Origin: Microbacterium laevaniformans
GTDB taxonomy: Bacteria > Actinomycetota > Actinomycetes > Actinomycetales > Microbacteriaceae
Length of the DNA stretch: 64,000 nucleotides
NCBI RefSeq assembly: GCF_016907555.1
Contig: NZ_JAFBCE010000001.1
Coordinates: 62,001-126,000 of the forward strand
Direction of reading: 5' to 3'
Shown piece after piece: positions 24,357 to 34,014 of the stretch (the first letter of the stretch is position 1; each line of letters begins with the position of its first letter). Below the pieces are notes generated by a model. It saw nothing but the letters and a program-made list of their open reading frames with translations, did no database searches and was not told where the DNA came from. The position numbers and the translations under genes were made by a program.

Positions 24357-25741
24357 TGTCGCCGGCACCCGACACTCTCACTTCGTCGCGCCGCGCGCGG
24401 CGACGGGGTGATGATTCCGGCGTGCCCGCGGACGCCGCCGCGCCCGTCGCCCCGACGACGCCGACGTCGGATGCCGAGGGCGAAGCCGACGCGCCCCTCG
24501 TCGCTCCCCGGGAGGCCACCGCGGCCGAGCGCCGGCGGGAGCGCATCGAGGCGGTGCGCCGCCGCGTCGTTCGCGTGCTGCGGGCGATCGGCGACGTGGT
24601 GCAGCCGCTGGGGTGGGTGCTGATCGCGACCGCCGTGCTCGTCTGGTGGCTGGCCTTCGCCTACGGCTGGCGCGAGTTCCTCGTCATCGCCGCCGTCATC
24701 ACGGTGACCCTGATCATCAGCCTCGGCTTCCTCTTCGGCCGCACGACGTACGAGATCGGGCTCGACCTCACGCGCACTCGCGTCGTCGTGGGCGAGCGCG
24801 CCGTCGGTGGGCTCATGCTCGCCAACCGCACGCCGCGAACGCTGCTGCCCTCCGAGGTCATCCTTCCCGTCGGCGCCGGGCGCGGCGTCTTCCAGGTGCC
24901 GCGCCTCGCCCCCGACGAGGAGCACGAAGAGGTCTTCGCGATTCCGACGACGACACGCGGTGTGCTCTCGGTCGGACCGGTGAGCGTTCGCCGCGGCGAC
25001 CCGCTGGGGCTGTTCGAACGGGCGCACGACCGCCGCCAGGCCGTCGATCTGTACGTGCACCCGCAGACGACGGCGCTGGAGGGCCTGTCGCTCGGCCACC
25101 TCCGCGACCTGGAGGGTCTGCCGGTGCAGCACCTCGCGCGCGACGACGTGTCCTTCCACGCGCTGCGGGAGTACCAGCCCGGCGACGACCTGCGCCACGT
25201 GCACTGGAAGTCGACCGCGCGGGTCGGCGAGGTGATGGTGCGCCAGTACGAAGAGACGCGCCGCTCGCACTTCGTCGTGGGCCTGTCCACGCTTCCCGAC
25301 GAGTATCGCGAGGCGGCGGAGTTCGAACTCGCCATCTCGGTCGCCGGGTCGATCGGCCTGCGCGCCCTGCGGGATTCCCGCGTCCTCGATGCGCGCACTC
25401 AGCAGGGGCCGCTGCGCTCGCTCAGCTCCCGTCGCTTCCTCGACGAGCTCTCGATGCTCGGGCACTCGCGCGCCCGGCTCGGCGGCATCGTCGCGCTCGC
25501 CGGCGGCATCGCGGCCCATGCACCGGATGCCGCGGTCGTCGTGCTCGTCACGGGCTCGCGCACCGACGCGGCCGAACTCCGCCTCGCGTGCTCACGATTG
25601 CCGCTCGGCGTACGCGCACTCGCGGTCGTCGCCGACACCCGGGTGGACGCACCGGCACTGCAGCGCATCGGCGAGGCCGACGTCGTCACCGTCGGTGCGC
25701 TCGACCAGCTGCCGCGGGCCGTCCGGAAGGTGCTCTCGTGA
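24356..25741 (+). CDS. DUF58 domain protein, MoxR partner
   Basis: The 461-residue protein has an N-terminal disordered Arg/Ala/Pro-rich segment, two closely spaced transmembrane helices at about residues 82-125, a beta-sandwich-like middle, and the DUF58 core (REYQPGDDLRHVHWKSTARVGEVMVRQYEE). A vWA-like C-terminal domain follows. DUF58 proteins are coded beside MoxR ATPases and are thought to be their membrane-linked adaptor. The ATG overlaps the MoxR stop (TGATG), and its own stop overlaps the next start (GTGA), so the three genes are translationally coupled. Confidence 0.9.
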
Positions 25742-28161
25742 GCGCGCGCCCGCGGCTGCCGCGTCGCGCCCCGCGCCCCGCTGCACAGGCGGCGACGATC
25801 GAGCCGCGCGTTCTCGCTCTCGACCTGGCCGCCGCCGCCCTGCTGCTCGCGGTGTCGATCGTCGGGTTCGCCCCCACCTTCGATTCGCCGCAGTACCTCG
25901 TCGCCGGCGTCGGCGGGCTCGCTCTCGGGCTGGCGCTGGCCTGGGCGGGAGCCCGGTGGCGTCTCGGGGTGCTGAGCCTGACCGGCGCGACGATCGGCGC
26001 CTACATCGTCTTCGGCGGTGCGCTCGCGTTGCCGCACACGGCGCTGCTCGGCGTCGTCCCGACGCTGGAGACCCTGCAGCAGCTCGCCCTCGGGACGATC
26101 ACGTCGTGGAAGCAGCTGCTGACCACGGTGCCGCCGGTCGCGGCATCCGACGGCCATCTCGTGGTCCCCTTCATCCTCACTCTCGTCGGCGCCGTCCTCA
26201 CCGGATCGCTGGCTCTCCGGGCCCGCCACGGCACGTGGGCGCTGCTGCCCGCGCTCGCGGTGCTGGTCGCGACGATCCTGCTGGGTGTCGCGCAGCCCGC
26301 GGCCCCACTCGTCCAGGGCATCGTCTTCGCCGTCGTGGCGACGGTCTGGCTCGCGCTCCGGCGCGCGTGGGACCACGACCGCGCCGCGGTGCGGATCGAG
26401 TCGGCGGGGGCCTCGGATGCCGGGGCGGTGCGCAGTTCGCGCACGCGCCGACTCGTCGCCGGTGGGATCGTGCTCGCCGTCGCCTCGGCGGCGGGAATCG
26501 CCACCGCCGCGGTCGCCACCCCGCCGCGGTACATCCTGCGCGACTTCATCGTGCCGCCGTTCGACGTCACCGACTATCCGAGTCCGCTGCAGTCCTTCCG
26601 CGGCTACGTGCGCGACGACGCCGACAAGACCCTGTTCACCGTGACGGGACTGCCCAAGGACGGCCGCGTGCGGCTGGCGACGATGGACGCGTACGACGGC
26701 ATCGTCTACAACGTGTCCGACGACGGGGCCGGCTCCTCCAGCGCGTTCACCCCGATCCGCTCCAACATGTCTCCCGCGGCGACCGGCACCGCGGCCACGC
26801 TGCGGGTGGAGATCGGCGACCTGAGCGGAGTGTGGGTGCCCGATGTGGGCGCCGTCCGCGACTTCACCTTCGACGGCCCGCGGGCACCGGAGCTTGCCCG
26901 CACGACGCACTTCAACGACGCCACCGGCGCCGCCGTCGCCCCTGCGGGGCTTGCGTCCGGCGACGCGTACACGATCGACACCGTCATCCCCGACCTCCCG
27001 AGCGACACGGCGCTGGCCGACGTGCCGTTCGCGGCTCTGAAGATGCCGAAGCAGACGGGCATTCCGGAGAAGATCGCCGACATCGCCTCCAAGGCCACCG
27101 CCAGCGCCGACACCCCGATCGAGCGCGCGCGGGCACTGGAGAGCTACCTGCACACGCAGGGCTTCTTCAGCCACGGCCTGGGCGACGACGTCGTCTCGCT
27201 GTCGGGACACGGGGCCAACCGCATCACGTCGCTCTTCGGCGGCGACCAGATGGTCGGCGACGACGAGCAGTACGCCGTCGCGATGGCTCTGATGGCGACG
27301 CAGCTGGGCATGCCGGCACGCGTCGTGATGGGCTGGCACGCCGACGAGAAGCACCCGCAGGACGGTCCGACGCTCACGGCCACCGGCGGCAACCTGCACG
27401 CGTGGGTGGAGATCGCCTTCCAGGGCTACGGCTGGGTTCCGTTCGATCCCACCCCCGACGAGGACAACAAGCCCAACGACCAGTCGACCAAGCCGAAGGC
27501 CAACCCGAAGCCGCAGGTGCTCCAGCCGCCGCCGCCCGCCCAGCAGCCCGCCGACCTGCCGCCGGCGATCGCGGAGAACCGCGACCAGGACGAGGAGCAG
27601 GCCGCAGACCTCAGCTGGCTCGGACCCGTGCTGCTGTACGGCGGCCTCACCCTCGGCATCCTGCTGCTGCTGGCGGCGCCGTTCATCGTGATGGGCGTGA
27701 TCAAGGGCGTGCGCCGCGCGCGCCGCCGCAACGCCGAGCGCACCGCGGACCGCATCTCGGGAGGCTGGGACGAACTGGTCGATTCGGCCGTCGACCTGCG
27801 GGCTCCGGTGGCGATCGGGGCGACCCGTGCCGAGAGCGCGCTCGTCGTCGGCTCGACCTTCGACGACCCGCGCGTCACGCAGCTCGCCACCCGCGCCGAT
27901 GTGGATGTCTTCGGTCCGGGCGACCCGGCACCCGAGGATGTCGACGCGTTCTGGCGCGAGGTCGATGAGATCGTCGGCCAGATGCGCGGATCGACGACCG
28001 TGTGGCAGCGGCTGCGCGCGCGGCTGAGTGTGCGGTCGCTGCGCCGCAGCGGCTGGTCGTGGCACGCCGTCGGCCACGCGGTCGCGGGCACCGGCCGCGC
28101 CGTCGTCGCTCGTGTGCGCCGCGGCATCCGCCCTCGTGGAACGGAGTCCTCCGATGACTGA
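25738..28161 (+). CDS. Membrane protein with transglutaminase-fold domain lacking the catalytic Cys
   Basis: The 807-residue protein begins with GTG and has about six or seven transmembrane helices in the first 270 residues (DUF3488-type organisation). An extracytoplasmic transglutaminase-like core spans about 430-580, followed by a Pro-rich linker, another helix at about 630-655 and a cytoplasmic tail. The family triad is Cys-His-Asp. His554 (NLHAWVE) and Asp570 (PFDPTP) are present. The position of the Cys, normally in a GYCEQF-like motif, reads G507-D-D-E-Q-Y, so Asp509 replaces it. A non-enzymatic, binding role is therefore likely. It is coupled to DUF58 and to the RDD-FHA gene (8-bp overlap). 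Confidence 0.88.
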   Translation: MSARPRLPRRAPRPAAQAATIEPRVLALDLAAAALLLAVSIVGFAPTFDSPQYLVAGVGGLALGLALAWAGARWRLGVLSLTGATIGAYIVFGGALALPHTALLGVVPTLETLQQLALGTITSWKQLLTTVPPVAASDGHLVVPFILTLVGAVLTGSLALRARHGTWALLPALAVLVATILLGVAQPAAPLVQGIVFAVVATVWLALRRAWDHDRAAVRIESAGASDAGAVRSSRTRRLVAGGIVLAVASAAGIATAAVATPPRYILRDFIVPPFDVTDYPSPLQSFRGYVRDDADKTLFTVTGLPKDGRVRLATMDAYDGIVYNVSDDGAGSSSAFTPIRSNMSPAATGTAATLRVEIGDLSGVWVPDVGAVRDFTFDGPRAPELARTTHFNDATGAAVAPAGLASGDAYTIDTVIPDLPSDTALADVPFAALKMPKQTGIPEKIADIASKATASADTPIERARALESYLHTQGFFSHGLGDDVVSLSGHGANRITSLFGGDQMVGDDEQYAVAMALMATQLGMPARVVMGWHADEKHPQDGPTLTATGGNLHAWVEIAFQGYGWVPFDPTPDEDNKPNDQSTKPKANPKPQVLQPPPPAQQPADLPPAIAENRDQDEEQAADLSWLGPVLLYGGLTLGILLLLAAPFIVMGVIKGVRRARRRNAERTADRISGGWDELVDSAVDLRAPVAIGATRAESALVVGSTFDDPRVTQLATRADVDVFGPGDPAPEDVDAFWREVDEIVGQMRGSTTVWQRLRARLSVRSLRRSGWSWHAVGHAVAGTGRAVVARVRRGIRPRGTESSDD

Positions 28162-29326
28162 TCTGGATCTCGTGCGGCGCCCGGCTCAGCTGGGCCGGCG
28201 GGTGGGCGCCTATCTGATCGATGCGGCGACCGGGATGGTCGTCCTGCTGATCGCCGTGGGCGTCTTCGCCGGCATCTCCCTCGGCACGGGAGGGGCGCTG
28301 CCCCTGCCGCTGGCCGTGGCCCTGGCGTACGTGATCGGTCTCGGTTGGTTCGTCGTCTACACCCTGATGCAGGCCGGCGCCGGCTCGCTCGGCATGCGCG
28401 CGCTCGGGCTGCGACTCGTGCGGGAGAGTGGGGCGGTCGATGCGTCGGCCCCGGCATCGCGCCTCGGCTTCGGCCGCGCGCTCGGCCGCAACCTCGTCTG
28501 GGCGTTGGGCGGTGCGATCGTCGTCGGGTACTTCTCCCCGCTCTTCGACTCGTCGCCGTGGCACCGGGGATGGCACGACCGCGCCGCGGGGGCCGTCATG
28601 ACCGATGTCGCCGGCCGCTCGCCGGTGCCGGCAGCGGATTCCCGCGCGGAGGCGGCGCCACCGTCGTCCCCGTCGAGTCTGGCGCCGACGGTGCTGCCGG
28701 CTGCCCCGATTCTGCCGGTGGGGCAGGCGCCCGAACTCGGCGGCTGGTCGCCCGCCGAGCCTCCCGCGCCGGTGCGGAGCACTCCGCTCGCGAGCGGCGT
28801 CATCTCCTTCGTCCCCGGGGTGAGCGACGCCGACCGACTCGATCAGCCCGCGCCCGCGCCCGCACCCGGCCTGCCGACGGTGGAGGTGTCCGACGCGCCG
28901 CCGCCGGTCTCCGGCGCGCCGGCCGCCGATCGCGGGCCCGTATCCGGTGCCGGCGTGGTCATCGAGAGCATCGATGAGACACGGATCTCCACCGGCGAAC
29001 GTCCCTTCGCGCGCCTCGTGTGGGACGACGGAACGCGGCAGGCGCTCTACGGCCGCACGCTCTTCGGCCGTAATCCCGCCCCCGAGACGGGCGCGATGGT
29101 CTCACCCGTGCGCGATGAGACCCTGTCGCTGTCGAAGACGCATTTCGAACTGATCCCCGACGATGATCGCGCCGTGTCGGTGGTCGACAGGCACTCCACC
29201 AACGGTGTCGCGGTGCGCCGCGGCGACGACCTGCTCCCGCTGGAGCCGGGGGAGCGCACTCGGGTCCGGGCGGGTGACGTGCTCGTGTTCGGCGACCGGC
29301 AGGTGAGCGTCGAGGTGACCTCGTGA
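28154..29326 (+). CDS. RDD-family membrane protein with C-terminal FHA domain
   Basis: The 390-residue protein has an N-terminal RDD domain: RRVGAYLIDAATG, then three to four hydrophobic helices, with SLGMRALGLRLV and WHRGWHDRAAGAVM as family landmarks. A long Pro/Ala/Ser-rich linker (about 155-275) leads to a C-terminal FHA domain (about 285-390, with the core GRTLFGRNP and the D-x-x-S-T-N-G motif DRHSTNGV). FHA domains bind phosphothreonine peptides, so this membrane protein could be a docking point for the Ser/Thr kinase coded 2.2 kb downstream. It overlaps both neighbours (8 bp upstream, GTGA downstream). Confidence 0.9.
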   Translation: MTDLDLVRRPAQLGRRVGAYLIDAATGMVVLLIAVGVFAGISLGTGGALPLPLAVALAYVIGLGWFVVYTLMQAGAGSLGMRALGLRLVRESGAVDASAPASRLGFGRALGRNLVWALGGAIVVGYFSPLFDSSPWHRGWHDRAAGAVMTDVAGRSPVPAADSRAEAAPPSSPSSLAPTVLPAAPILPVGQAPELGGWSPAEPPAPVRSTPLASGVISFVPGVSDADRLDQPAPAPAPGLPTVEVSDAPPPVSGAPAADRGPVSGAGVVIESIDETRISTGERPFARLVWDDGTRQALYGRTLFGRNPAPETGAMVSPVRDETLSLSKTHFELIPDDDRAVSVVDRHSTNGVAVRRGDDLLPLEPGERTRVRAGDVLVFGDRQVSVEVTS

Positions 29327-30165
29327 TCGACGCCACGCCGGCGGAGCCCCCGATCGTCGTCCGCGTCGGCGCGGCGTCGCACACGGGTCTTCGCCGCCGC
29401 GTCAACGAAGACGCGTACCTCGCTCAGGCTCCCCTCTTCCTCGTCGCCGACGGGATGGGCGGGCATGACGCGGGAGACCGCGCCAGCGCTGCCGTCGTGG
29501 CCGAGTTCGCCCACCTGGTCGGTGGTCCGAGCCTCGCCATCGACCAGGTGCGCGCGGCGCTGCGTCGTGCGCGCTCGCGCGTCGAGGCGATCGCCAGCGA
29601 AGGACGTGCGGCGGGCACGACACTGTCGGGCGTCGTCGTCGCCGACGTCGGCGGGGTCGGATACTGGCTGACCGTCAACGTCGGCGATTCCCGCACGTAC
29701 CGCTTCGCGCATGGCGTGCTCGAGCAGATCAGCGTCGACCACTCGGTCGTGCAGGAGCTCCTCGACGCCGGCGTGCTGTCGGGAGCCGATGCCGCCACCG
29801 ACAGTCGCCGCAACGAGATCACGCGGGCGATCGGGGCGGGAAGCGAAGGCCAGGCCGACTACTGGATGGTGCCGGCCGAGCCGGGCGATCGCATCCTGGT
29901 CTGCTCCGACGGGCTGTCCGGCGAGGTGCCGGCCGATCGGCTGCGTGACATCCTCGCCGAGGAGAGCGATCCCGAAGCCGCGGCGACGCGACTGATCCAT
30001 GAGGCGCTGCTGCACGGCGGACGCGACAACGTCACCGCGGTGGTCGTGGATGCCGTCCACGTCGCCGGCTACGACGACGTGTACGACACGGCCCCCGCGG
30101 GGGCGCGCCAGGCGGAGGCGGACGGCGACACCCGACCGCGCGCGGGCACGAGAGGTGATGTGTGA
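29323..30165 (+). CDS. PP2C-family serine/threonine phosphatase
   Basis: The 280-residue protein starts with GTG and has all PP2C (PPM) metal-site motifs: RRVNEDAYL, VADGMGGHDAGDRAS, VGDSRTYRF, CSDGLSGEV and GGRDNVTAVVV. It is soluble, with no transmembrane segment, and should reverse phosphorylation by the kinase encoded three genes on. Closest in layout to bacterial Stp/PstP regulators. Overlaps with the RDD-FHA gene before it (GTGA) and the FHA gene after it (TGATG) indicate coordinated expression with the secretion-type ATPase. Confidence 0.94.
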   Translation: MIDATPAEPPIVVRVGAASHTGLRRRVNEDAYLAQAPLFLVADGMGGHDAGDRASAAVVAEFAHLVGGPSLAIDQVRAALRRARSRVEAIASEGRAAGTTLSGVVVADVGGVGYWLTVNVGDSRTYRFAHGVLEQISVDHSVVQELLDAGVLSGADAATDSRRNEITRAIGAGSEGQADYWMVPAEPGDRILVCSDGLSGEVPADRLRDILAEESDPEAAATRLIHEALLHGGRDNVTAVVVDAVHVAGYDDVYDTAPAGARQAEADGDTRPRAGTRGDV

Positions 30166-31559
30166 TGACGGATGCGATGACGAAGACGCGGGTCGACTAC
30201 CGGCCGGCGGCGACGGACGACGCGTGGTGGCTCGCGGTCGACGGCGATGCCGTCGTGCTGCTGTCTCCGGCGGTGTCGGCGGCCACGGCCACCGGCGTGT
30301 GGCGCGGGCTGGGCACGGGGGGCATCGGCGCCGTCCTCGAGGCGCTCACGAGCGCGTTCGGCACGTCGCTCACGGCGATCCCGCCGTTCGCCCTCGCGAT
30401 CGCCGAGGCCGGCGGCGTGCGCGTGGCCGTGCGCGGTGACGTCGAGGTCGTCGTCGAGGGCCAGCACCCCGAGGCGGTGTCGGGCGCGGGCGTGGCGACG
30501 TGGACCGAGCGTTTCGTGCCGGGGGCCGTGCGCGTGAGCGTCGCCCCTCACGCGGGCGCGCCGGCGCCGGCCGCGGACCTGCCGCTGCGGTCCGGAGTGG
30601 TGCGCACCGATCTCGTCGAGATCGACCTCGCCGTCGTGTCCGCGGCGTCCGCTTCTCCTGTTCCTCCTGCAGCTTCCGCTCCGGCGGTGGCCGTCGCCGT
30701 GGCCCCGGCCACCGGGCCGTCGGTTGCCGAGGATGCGTCGGATGCCGAGGAGCAACCGGGCATCGCCACCTCCTCGGCATCCGCCATCTCCTCGGCATCC
30801 GTCATAGATTCGGTGCCGCCGGGGCTGTTCGGCGGCGCCCCCGTACCGCAGCCCGCGCCGGAAGGCGAACCGCAGGCCGCGCCGGCGGCGCCGGCTGCCG
30901 ACACCTCGGCCGACACGCTGATCCCCGAGGCGACCGCCGCCGAGGAGGTCGCCGCCCCCGTCGACGAGTACGACCTGCTCTGGGGCGAGACCGTGGCCCG
31001 TCCGGTGTCCGCCGCTGCGATCGCCGCCGTCGACCCCGAGGCGGAGTCAGCGGCCGAAGCGTCCCCCGCGGCGCCCGCCGCGAACAACGCGACCTCCGCC
31101 GGCGACGGCGACCTCGGCGACCACGACGGGGCGACGATCGCCGTCGCCGAGATGCGGGCCCTTCGTGCCGAGCGACCCGCGTTCGATTCGACCGACAACG
31201 TGCCCGCGCGTCGGCCGGCGCGCGGACGCATCCGGCTGTCGACCGGACGTGTCGTCGAGCTCGAACGCCCGGTGATCATCGGCCGTCGCCCGAAATCGAC
31301 CCGCACCACGGGAGCCGAGCTGCCGACGTTGGTCGCGGTCGACAGCGCCGATCAGGACATCTCGCGCAATCACGTCGAGATCCGTGCCGAAGGCGAGCAC
31401 GTGCTCGTCACCGATCTCGACACGACGAACGGAACCGTGCTGCTGCGCGGCGGCAGCGAACCGGTGCGGCTGCACCCGAACGAGCCGACGATGGTCGTCA
31501 CGGGTGACGTCCTCGATCTCGGCGATGACGTGACCGTGACCTTCGAGGACCTCCCGTGA
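30165..31559 (+). CDS. FHA domain protein
   Basis: The 464-residue protein has an N-terminal globular region (about 1-150) with no recognised domain, a long Ala/Pro/Glu-rich low-complexity linker (about 155-345), and a C-terminal FHA domain (about 348-464). The FHA landmarks are IIGRRPKS, DISRNHVEIRAEG and the DLDTTNGTVL motif. It should bind phosphothreonine on a partner, plausibly the kinase or the EssC-like ATPase of the same operon. The ATG at 30165 overlaps the phosphatase stop; a GTG one codon earlier is the alternative start. No transmembrane helix is seen. Confidence 0.87.
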   Translation: MTDAMTKTRVDYRPAATDDAWWLAVDGDAVVLLSPAVSAATATGVWRGLGTGGIGAVLEALTSAFGTSLTAIPPFALAIAEAGGVRVAVRGDVEVVVEGQHPEAVSGAGVATWTERFVPGAVRVSVAPHAGAPAPAADLPLRSGVVRTDLVEIDLAVVSAASASPVPPAASAPAVAVAVAPATGPSVAEDASDAEEQPGIATSSASAISSASVIDSVPPGLFGGAPVPQPAPEGEPQAAPAAPAADTSADTLIPEATAAEEVAAPVDEYDLLWGETVARPVSAAAIAAVDPEAESAAEASPAAPAANNATSAGDGDLGDHDGATIAVAEMRALRAERPAFDSTDNVPARRPARGRIRLSTGRVVELERPVIIGRRPKSTRTTGAELPTLVAVDSADQDISRNHVEIRAEGEHVLVTDLDTTNGTVLLRGGSEPVRLHPNEPTMVVTGDVLDLGDDVTVTFEDLP

Positions 31560-33220
31560 GCGCCGCCAAGCGTCCGCCGGCACCGCCGCCCGCCCTGCCC
31601 GGATTCACCTACGTCGACGTGCTCGGCTCGGGTGGGTTCGCCGACGTCTATCTCTATGAGCAGCAGCTTCCCCGCCGCCGCGTCGCGGTGAAGGTCATGC
31701 TGCCCGACCGCTTGGCCTCGGGGTCGGCCGAGCAGTTCACCGCCGAGGCGAACGTCATGGCCCTGCTGTCGACGCACCCGGCGATCGTGACGATCTACCA
31801 GGCCGGCGTGTCCGACGACGGCCGGCCCTACCTGGTCATGGAGTACTGCTCGCGGCCCAACCTGCAGGTGCGCTCCCGTACGGCGGCGTTCTCCGTCGCC
31901 GAGGCGCTGCGGGTGGGTGTGCAGGTCGCGGCCGCCGTCGAGACCGCGCATCGCGCCGGCATCCTGCATCGCGACATCAAGCCGGCCAACATCCTCGTCA
32001 CCGAGTACAACCGGCCCGCGCTCACCGACTTCGGCATCGCGACGACGGCGGAGTCGGAGGAGTCGTCGGGAGGCATGTCGATTCCGTGGTCGCCGCCGGA
32101 GGCGTTCAGTGATGCACCGGCATCCGGCGTCGCCACCGACGTCTATGCGCTGGGCGCGACCGTCTACACGCTGCTGGCCGGGCGCTCGCCGTTCGAGCAG
32201 CCCGGCGGCCGTAACGGCGGCGCCGATCTCATCCAGCGCATCGAGTCGCAGCCGGTGCCGCCGCTGACGCGGGCCGACGCCCCTGCCTCGCTGCAACTGG
32301 TGCTCGAGCGCGCGATGGCCAAGCGTCCGGGCGATCGGTACGAATCCGCCCTCGCCTTCGCCCGTGCCCTGCAGCGCGTGCAGATCGAGCTCGCCCATTC
32401 GGTCACCCCGATCGACATCCTCGACGATGCCCCGCACGAGGATGCCGAGGACGACGCCGACGGTGAGCTCACCCGGGTCCGCGGCATCGTGAGCATCGAG
32501 CCGAACACGAACCCGGCCGCCGGCCCCACGCGCCGCCGTGACAGGGACAACCCGTGGGCGCCCGAGACGACGGGCACGCTGCCGGCGGCATCCACCGTCG
32601 CGGCGGCCCCGGCCGACACGGCCGAGCCGACGCTGCTGCGCGGACCCGTCTCGATCGCCCCGCAGGTCGACATCGACACCTCGTCGACCATCCGCCGCCC
32701 TGCCACGGGTGCACCGCTGCCCGCGCACACGCTCGATCCCACGGACGCACGCACGGCGACCGCCCCGGAGACCGCTGCCGGTGCGGACGAGACGGCGACC
32801 CCCCGGTCTCGCCGCGGTCTGTGGATCGGTCTGGGCATCGCCGCGGCCGTCGTCGTTGTGGGAGCCGTCGCCGTCGGCGCGAGCCTGTTGACGCCCGCCG
32901 TCGAGCCGCAGGCGTCTCCGACGCCGTCGACGACCGCGGTCGCGCAGGATCCGTTCGAAGACGTCGTGCCTGCCGTGACGCAGCTCGCCGGCCGGATCGA
33001 GGGCGGCAACGTCGTCTTCACCTGGACGAACCCCGACCCGAAGGACGGCGACGGCTACCTCTGGTACGCGTACACGCTGGCCGGCAACGGCGACGTCCGC
33101 AAGGTCACCGAGCCCACGGTGTCCGTTCCCGTGGATGCCGGTGGCACCACCTGCGTCGCGGTCACTCTTGTCCGCAAGAGCGGCGTGGCGGGCACCGAGA
33201 TGCGGAAGTGCGTCCCATGA
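31556..33220 (+). CDS. Membrane-bound serine/threonine protein kinase (PknB-like)
   Basis: The 554-residue protein has an N-terminal kinase domain with glycine loop GSGGFADVY, catalytic Lys46 (VAVKVM), HRD at 138-140 and DFG at 158-160, all intact. The activation segment is short and Ser/Glu-rich. A Pro/Thr-rich linker (about 290-420) with several TLLRGPVSI-like repeats leads to one transmembrane helix at about 424-444 and a small extracellular beta domain of about 85 residues (TWTNPDPKDGDGYLW), FN3-like in look. There are no PASTA repeats. Likely substrates are the FHA proteins and the EssC-like ATPase in the same operon (inference). Confidence 0.94.
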   Translation: MSAAKRPPAPPPALPGFTYVDVLGSGGFADVYLYEQQLPRRRVAVKVMLPDRLASGSAEQFTAEANVMALLSTHPAIVTIYQAGVSDDGRPYLVMEYCSRPNLQVRSRTAAFSVAEALRVGVQVAAAVETAHRAGILHRDIKPANILVTEYNRPALTDFGIATTAESEESSGGMSIPWSPPEAFSDAPASGVATDVYALGATVYTLLAGRSPFEQPGGRNGGADLIQRIESQPVPPLTRADAPASLQLVLERAMAKRPGDRYESALAFARALQRVQIELAHSVTPIDILDDAPHEDAEDDADGELTRVRGIVSIEPNTNPAAGPTRRRDRDNPWAPETTGTLPAASTVAAAPADTAEPTLLRGPVSIAPQVDIDTSSTIRRPATGAPLPAHTLDPTDARTATAPETAAGADETATPRSRRGLWIGLGIAAAVVVVGAVAVGASLLTPAVEPQASPTPSTTAVAQDPFEDVVPAVTQLAGRIEGGNVVFTWTNPDPKDGDGYLWYAYTLAGNGDVRKVTEPTVSVPVDAGGTTCVAVTLVRKSGVAGTEMRKCVP

Positions 33221-34014
33221 CCGACATTCACGACACGGTTCCGCCCCTCGACGAGGCCGCAGCGGATGCTGCGAGCAGCGACATCACGGTGGAGTTCGCG
33301 GGCGAGTACATCACGGTGCCGTCGGGCACACGGTTCACGATCGGCCGGGAGGGCGATCTCGCGATCGACGACAACCGGTTCCTGCACCGCCACTTCCTCT
33401 CGATCGAGCAGTCCGCCGGGCTGTGGTGGCTGGTCAACATCGGTTCGCGCCTGTCGGCCACCGTCACCGACACGGAGGGGCGGGTGCAGGCCCAACTCGC
33501 CCCGGGCGCCCGCCTGCCGATCGTGTTCGGAGTGACCACGGTCGTCTTCAGCGCCGGTCCCACCACCTACGAGCTGTCCGTGCACACGGCGCAGCCGGCT
33601 TTCCGCGAGACGGCGGCCGAGAGCGTCCTCGACGGGGAGTCGACGATCGGCGCCGTTCCCCTGACACCGAGCCAGAAGCTGTTGATCCTCGCTCTGGCCG
33701 AGCCGGTGCTGCGGCGCGAGGGCACCGGGATGAGCGAGCTGCCCAGTTCGGCCGCTGCCGCGCAGCGCCTGGGCTGGAGCATCACCCGCTTCAATCGCAA
33801 GCTCGACAACGTCTGCGACAAGCTCGACCGTCAGGGCGTGCCGGGCCTGCGCGGCGGCGTGACCAGTTCGGCCACGAACCGCCGCGTGCGCCTGGTGGAG
33901 CACGCCGTCGCCTCGCGACTGGTGGTGCGAGAGGACCTCGCCATGCTGGACGACCCCGCCGCGTTCGATCGCGACGCCGCCGATGACGCACCGCGCAGGA
34001 AGGAACAGGGATGA
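33217..34014 (+). CDS. FHA domain protein with C-terminal winged-helix-like domain
   Basis: The 265-residue protein has an FHA domain at about residues 20-125 (FTIGREGDLAIDDNRFLHRHF). Its C-terminal region looks like a winged helix (LTPSQKLLILALAE, then AAQRLGWSITRFNRKLDNVCDKLDRQGV). An FHA joined to a DNA-binding-type domain is the design of phospho-responsive regulators such as EmbR, though the domain order differs. This makes it the best local candidate to bind the palindrome found upstream of both transcription units. It overlaps the kinase (ATGA) and the EssC-like gene (ATGA). Regulatory function is inference. Confidence 0.82.
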   Translation: MTDIHDTVPPLDEAAADAASSDITVEFAGEYITVPSGTRFTIGREGDLAIDDNRFLHRHFLSIEQSAGLWWLVNIGSRLSATVTDTEGRVQAQLAPGARLPIVFGVTTVVFSAGPTTYELSVHTAQPAFRETAAESVLDGESTIGAVPLTPSQKLLILALAEPVLRREGTGMSELPSSAAAAQRLGWSITRFNRKLDNVCDKLDRQGVPGLRGGVTSSATNRRVRLVEHAVASRLVVREDLAMLDDPAAFDRDAADDAPRRKEQG

